Shown here: positions 27,927 through 31,161 of the stretch, piece after piece | How positions within the stretch are numbered: the stretch's first letter is position 1 | Layout of the letters: each line of letters opens with the position of its first letter | NCBI GenBank assembly: GCA_964569295.1 | Contig: CAZMVU010000034.1 | Coordinates: 1 to 31,161 of the forward strand | DNA: 31,161 nt | Origin: CAZMVU01 sp964569295 | GTDB taxonomy: Bacteria; Hydrogenedentota; Hydrogenedentia; Hydrogenedentales; JAGMZX01 | Direction of reading: 5' to 3' | Notes under the pieces: generated by a model | The model's input: only the letters and a program-made list of their open reading frames with translations | What the model was told of the DNA's origin: nothing | Database searches by the model: none | Program-made: the position numbers and the translations under genes

Positions 27927-28370
27927 ATGGGATGGGCTTCATTTATCGAGGATGTGGAGGAGCAGAACCGTCTATTTCGCGATGCTGTAGGCAGCTTGGA
28001 GTGGGCGGTAGACAAGGGGGAGACCAGGAAGAGGGAATGTAGGAAAACACTTAAAGAGTGCAAGCAGTTTCTTAGCCGCGTCGATGATGTTCAGTGTTTT
28101 CACCTTCGTATCTTGGAGTTAGCCACGGACCCTGCTTGTGACCCCTACAAGGAGATTGCCGAAAGGGATCGACAGATTAGCGATTTGAAGGGCAAGCTAA
28201 GAGATTATGAATCAAAGCTTGAACGCAAATGTGCCGCTAACGCTCAGCTTACAAAAAAGCTTACAGACGTGGAGAAGAGATTACGAGAGATGAAATCTGA
28301 GAATAATCTCCTCAAGAACATGGACCGTGCATATGAGGACTACTCGCCGGGACCAGAGGATCTTCGCTGA
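27927..28370 (+). CDS. Small coiled-coil protein of unknown function
   Basis: 147 residues from ATG at 27927, with AGGAGA 6 bases upstream. I do not recognise a family. The N-terminal third 'ASFIEDVEEQNRLFRDAVGSLEWAV' is helical. Residues about 75-132 form a strongly predicted coiled coil ('ERDRQISDLKGKLRDYESKL...LTKKLTDVEKRLREMKSENNLL'). Highly charged, no membrane segment or signal peptide. AT-richer than the chromosome around it. It is encoded opposite to the HEPN-GGCT gene and lies between copies B and C of the queC 5' repeat, so it is likely the cargo of a second insertion. Confidence 0.65.
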   Translation: MGWASFIEDVEEQNRLFRDAVGSLEWAVDKGETRKRECRKTLKECKQFLSRVDDVQCFHLRILELATDPACDPYKEIAERDRQISDLKGKLRDYESKLERKCAANAQLTKKLTDVEKRLREMKSENNLLKNMDRAYEDYSPGPEDLR

Positions 28371-28383
28371 TAAACTGGAACTT

Positions 28384-28453
28384 GGCCTGGGTTTGCATCG
28401 GTCATGGCAAATGTGAACACTCCAAGGGTTGAACGACGGTGCCATTCTAAACG
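28384..28453 (-). pseudogene. queC 5'-end repeat, copy C (start codons plus ancestral leader)
   Basis: From ATG at 28405 (minus) it encodes MTDANPG, identical to the QueC start, then diverges. The 21 bases 28385-28405 are identical to copy A. The 28406-28453 leader also appears, diverged, in copy B. As it adjoins the next chromosomal gene, it is probably the original upstream edge of queC before the insertions. Confidence 0.75.
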
Positions 28454-28480
28454 GTCTTTGCCCGGGAAGGGAACGATACG

Positions 28481-30832
28481 ATGCGATTCAAATATCTCCT
28501 TACTGCCGCACTCCTGCTCGCCACTACGGTGCAGGCCGCGGAAGAAACCTGGAAGCAGCCGCTCGATGTGAAGGAGCGCGCCCTCGAGGACAACATCCGC
28601 GCGCGGCACAACATCCTCGGGCTGTACCCGTCGCAGGTGCGCGTGCCGTTGCGCGGCGGCGGCGTGGACGACTCGACGCTGGGCATCGGCAACATCGCGC
28701 ACAGTGTGTGCTGGACCGCGAACTACCTGGCCGGGGCGTCGTTCCGCTACGCCACGCTGAAGAAGGAGGGTGCACCGGACGACGTGCTCGCAGACGCCAA
28801 AGCCCGGGCGGACGAACTTTTCGAGGCGGTGTACCGCTGTCAGTTGGTCACGGGCGTGCGCGGGCTTCAGGCGCGCGGTTATGCGCTGGGCCATGGCGAG
28901 TCCTACGAGGAACGCTGGGACACGCGTACCCGCAACGAATGGCACCAGGGCGAAGGCGAATACAAGGACCTGCGTTGGCGCGGCGATCCGAGCCACCACA
29001 ACTACTCGGACGCCGTCCACGGCCTCATGCAGTACTGGCGCCTCGCCGCCGGGGACGAACAGAAAGACCGCGCCACCGAGGCCATCGACGCGCTCGTGAG
29101 CTATTGGGTGGACAATGACCTCCTGATCCACAAGCTCGACCGCGATCGCATGCCCACGCCCATCCTCGGCTTCACCGACGGCAGCACGCTGAACACGCGT
29201 ATCCTCATGGCCATCGCGGGCGCGAAGTACGCCCACTACGTCACGGGCAAGGAGAAGTTCAAGGAAACCCACGATGAGCTCATCGCGCAGTACGGCGTGC
29301 GCGGGCTGAAGTCCTTCGCCTACGAGCACGGCTTCGACGACGGCGAACACGTGTTCTGCCACCTCGAGAACCTCCTGAACATCGAGGAGGACCCCGAGCT
29401 GCTGGCAGCCTACCGCGTGGTTATCGACACCATGTGGAAGGCGCACCGCGACGACGGCCAGAGCCTGTTTACCTACATTTATGCCGGGGTCACGCCGGAC
29501 GCCGAGGACATGGATAAACCGCTGGAACAGGCGCATCAGGCGCTCTACACCTGGCCGACCGACACCACGCTCAAGCCGCGCATGAACTCGCTCACCCAGA
29601 AACACAAGCCGCCCTACCCCGTCTACGCCGCCGCCTGGGACAACGAGTACATCTGGAAAGGGAACCTGCTGTCGGCCGATCGCTGGCTGTCGCGGATCAT
29701 CGCCGACCTCGCGATCCCCAAAGAAGACCCGTATGTCATCTACGCCGCCGAGGAGAACGGCACGCTCTACCAGTCGCGCGATGGCGCAGCTACCTGGGGC
29801 GGCTGGTACGACGTTTCCGAGGGCCTGCCGTCGCGCGTGCGCGCCATCGAGGCGGGACCCCGGGTGCGCATGGTTTACGCCGCCTGCGATGACGGCTTCT
29901 ACCTGAGCACCACCGGCGGCTACGACTGGAATAAGCTGCCCGTACCCAACGACGGCGGCCGCCCGCTCGACATTATGCGCGACCCCAACGCCGAGTTCGT
30001 GCTCTATGCCACCACCACGAAGGGCGCCTACCGCAGCCCGGACTTCGGCGAGGAATTCCTCGGGCAGCAGTGGGAAACCCTGAGCGATGGCGCACCGCGG
30101 GCGGGTTCGTCCGCGTTTTACGTGGCGCCGGGCGTGGGTGAAGCGCCGGGGCGGGTCTATGCCGTGCTCGACGACACCGTGTTCACCCGCACCCTTGATA
30201 ATCCCGCCTGGACCCGCCAGGGCGCCGTAGGACTGCGCCACATGGTGCGCGGCCATGCCGACGCCTACCCCTGGTTCGCCATCGACCCGCACGACCCGGA
30301 CCACATCATCACCGGGCTCAAGACCGACTTCGGCGGCTTCGGCACGAAAACCATGCTGCAACACTCGCACGACGCCGGCGCTTCCTGGGAACCGGACATC
30401 GAGTCGTTGTATGAGGCCTTCCACACCAGCGGGCTGCTCGTTGTGCTGGCCACGCTCGTGAGCGGCGACATTTCCCGGCCGGTCTTCGACCCGGAACAGC
30501 CGGGCGTGCTCTATGCCGGCACAGAAGGCGGCGTGCTCGTCTCGAAAGACGGCGGCAAGACCTGGAACAAGCAGGGCATGGGGCTGGACATCCCGCTTGT
30601 GCGCACGGTGTTTGCGCGCCGTGCGGCCAACCGCCTCTTTGCCGGCACCCCCGCCGGCCTCTACCTCTCGGAAGACGGCGCGAAAACTTGGAGCAAGGCG
30701 CACCTGATGAACCAGTTCATCAAGAACAATCACCGCCAGCTTGGCGGCGCCGCCTACATCGACGCCTTCTGGCGTGCCCGCTACTACGGCTTGATCACGA
30801 AAGAAGAAGCGGTTGCGGATTGGGAGGAATAG
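28481..30832 (+). CDS. Secreted Asp-box (BNR/sialidase-like) propeller protein with helical N-terminal domain
   Basis: 783 residues with a signal peptide (1-19, MRFKYLLTAALLLATTVQA); AAGGGAA precedes the ATG. Residues about 25-400 are helix-rich with repeated aromatic and His motifs ('HHNYSDAVHGLMQYWRLA', 'EHGFDDGEHVFCHLENLL') that resemble alpha/alpha-barrel glycan-processing enzymes. Residues about 415-745 form a beta propeller with at least five Asp-boxes of the S.D.G..W type, starting near residues 431, 475, 628, 687 and 729. Such propellers are found in sialidases and other secreted glycan-binding proteins. No sialidase Arg triad can be assigned, so the propeller may only bind. Export to periplasm or surface is likely; substrate unknown. 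Confidence 0.78.
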   Translation: MRFKYLLTAALLLATTVQAAEETWKQPLDVKERALEDNIRARHNILGLYPSQVRVPLRGGGVDDSTLGIGNIAHSVCWTANYLAGASFRYATLKKEGAPDDVLADAKARADELFEAVYRCQLVTGVRGLQARGYALGHGESYEERWDTRTRNEWHQGEGEYKDLRWRGDPSHHNYSDAVHGLMQYWRLAAGDEQKDRATEAIDALVSYWVDNDLLIHKLDRDRMPTPILGFTDGSTLNTRILMAIAGAKYAHYVTGKEKFKETHDELIAQYGVRGLKSFAYEHGFDDGEHVFCHLENLLNIEEDPELLAAYRVVIDTMWKAHRDDGQSLFTYIYAGVTPDAEDMDKPLEQAHQALYTWPTDTTLKPRMNSLTQKHKPPYPVYAAAWDNEYIWKGNLLSADRWLSRIIADLAIPKEDPYVIYAAEENGTLYQSRDGAATWGGWYDVSEGLPSRVRAIEAGPRVRMVYAACDDGFYLSTTGGYDWNKLPVPNDGGRPLDIMRDPNAEFVLYATTTKGAYRSPDFGEEFLGQQWETLSDGAPRAGSSAFYVAPGVGEAPGRVYAVLDDTVFTRTLDNPAWTRQGAVGLRHMVRGHADAYPWFAIDPHDPDHIITGLKTDFGGFGTKTMLQHSHDAGASWEPDIESLYEAFHTSGLLVVLATLVSGDISRPVFDPEQPGVLYAGTEGGVLVSKDGGKTWNKQGMGLDIPLVRTVFARRAANRLFAGTPAGLYLSEDGAKTWSKAHLMNQFIKNNHRQLGGAAYIDAFWRARYYGLITKEEAVADWEE

Positions 30833-30873
30833 AAGGCGGCCAAACACAGGACAAGCATCTTCGTACTTCTTTA

Positions 30874-30990
30874 GGGCGCAGTTCTTGTACTACCGCGCTG
30901 TTGGTGAAAAAGTGAAGCAAAAAGGGGACTGTCCTCGCGAGTCCGCGAGCAGGGACTGTCCCTTTCTTGCGAAATTTGGAGAAATTCGCG
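30874..30990. mobile_element. MITE-like element, copy 3 (left half only)
   Basis: Begins with the family terminal repeat (GGGCGCAGTTCTTG..., 30874-30896). It then matches copy 1, read in reverse, almost base for base (about 1 difference in 95) through the CTCGCG/CGCGAG hairpin at 30934-30949, until 30990. After that the sequence changes to unrelated DNA with its own inverted repeat, and no right terminal repeat follows. It lies in the 329-base gene-free end of the window. GACTGTCCCC, a piece of the same repeat type, recurs at about 31072-31081. Confidence 0.78.
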
Positions 30991-30992
30991 CT

Positions 30993-31054
30993 TGGGCCGC
31001 AGGCCCAGGTCATGCTGGAGAAAACACCCATTCACCACCTGGGCCTGCGGCCCA
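30993..31054. repeat. 18-bp perfect inverted repeat at MITE breakpoint
   Basis: TGGGCCGCAGGCCCAGGT (30993-31010) pairs perfectly with 31037-31054 across a 26-base loop. It starts three bases after copy 3 of the MITE-like element breaks off, and its right arm is followed by the 15-base segment also found at 41-55. No T-tract follows, so a simple terminator is unlikely. It may be another palindromic repeat inserted into the MITE. Confidence 0.8.
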
Positions 31055-31161
31055 TACGCGTTAACCTAGAAGACTGTCCCCGCTTTTTTTGGCGTTTGTG
31101 AGAAAACGCTGCATTGTCCGTGACTCCGCAAGACCGGGGATTAAGCGCGCTCGCTTTCTCC

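Noticed and set aside
28340..30847. 835-residue minus-strand ORF ending in MTDANPGQVPVYQ
   Set aside because: Most of it is antisense to the Asp-box protein. Only the short QueC-like tail is meaningful, and it is annotated as repeat copy C.

Overview
The window reads as high-GC chromosomal DNA from an uncultured bacterium. Two signs point to Candidatus Hydrogenedentota or a Lentisphaerae/Planctomycetes relative. One is a secreted protein with long Glu-Gly linkers ending in a duplicated 'IELSELLRIIQFFN..GG' C-terminal module. The other is the mix of secreted carbohydrate-related proteins with a purine operon containing a fused PurS-PurL. The taxonomic call is an inference from protein style; no rRNA marker is present.

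Layout. Positions 215-9151 (minus) hold a large secreted SGNH-hydrolase protein, a secreted TIM-barrel glycosidase-like protein, and two overlapping paralogous multi-membrane GT-C-like proteins; one of these carries a CapA-like phosphoesterase domain at its N terminus. Positions 9164-18418 (minus) carry purine genes: purN, a DUF2804 gene, a HAD phosphatase, purM and fused purSL, then purQ. The purSL-purQ junction is interrupted by an accessory patch at about 10026-11762. This holds a three-gene overlapping module of unknown function, a solitary HicB-like gene and a MITE-like element.

Positions 18419-18947 are a divergent intergenic region with two TetR-type operator palindromes. They face a plus-strand electron-transfer operon (18948-24181): etfB, etfA, a membrane FeS/CCG-domain oxidoreductase and an acyl-CoA dehydrogenase. 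Together these suggest acyl-CoA oxidation with electrons passed through ETF to the quinone pool. A second MITE-like copy (24227-24485) precedes a GluR0-like ligand-gated potassium channel gene.

Positions 25875-28480 are the most unusual part. The 5' end of queC occurs three times (about 26531, 27810 and 28384). Between the copies lie two AT-richer cargo genes: a predicted HEPN-like/gamma-glutamylcyclotransferase fusion and a small coiled-coil protein. This looks like repeated cassette insertion at the queC start codon, with the queC 5' end rebuilt each time. The window ends with a secreted Asp-box (BNR) propeller protein, a truncated third MITE copy and an 18-bp perfect inverted repeat.

The MITE-like family is newly delineated here: about 255 bp, roughly 22-bp terminal inverted repeats, internal hairpins and near-perfect 8-bp flanking direct repeats. 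No transposase or integrase is encoded in the window.
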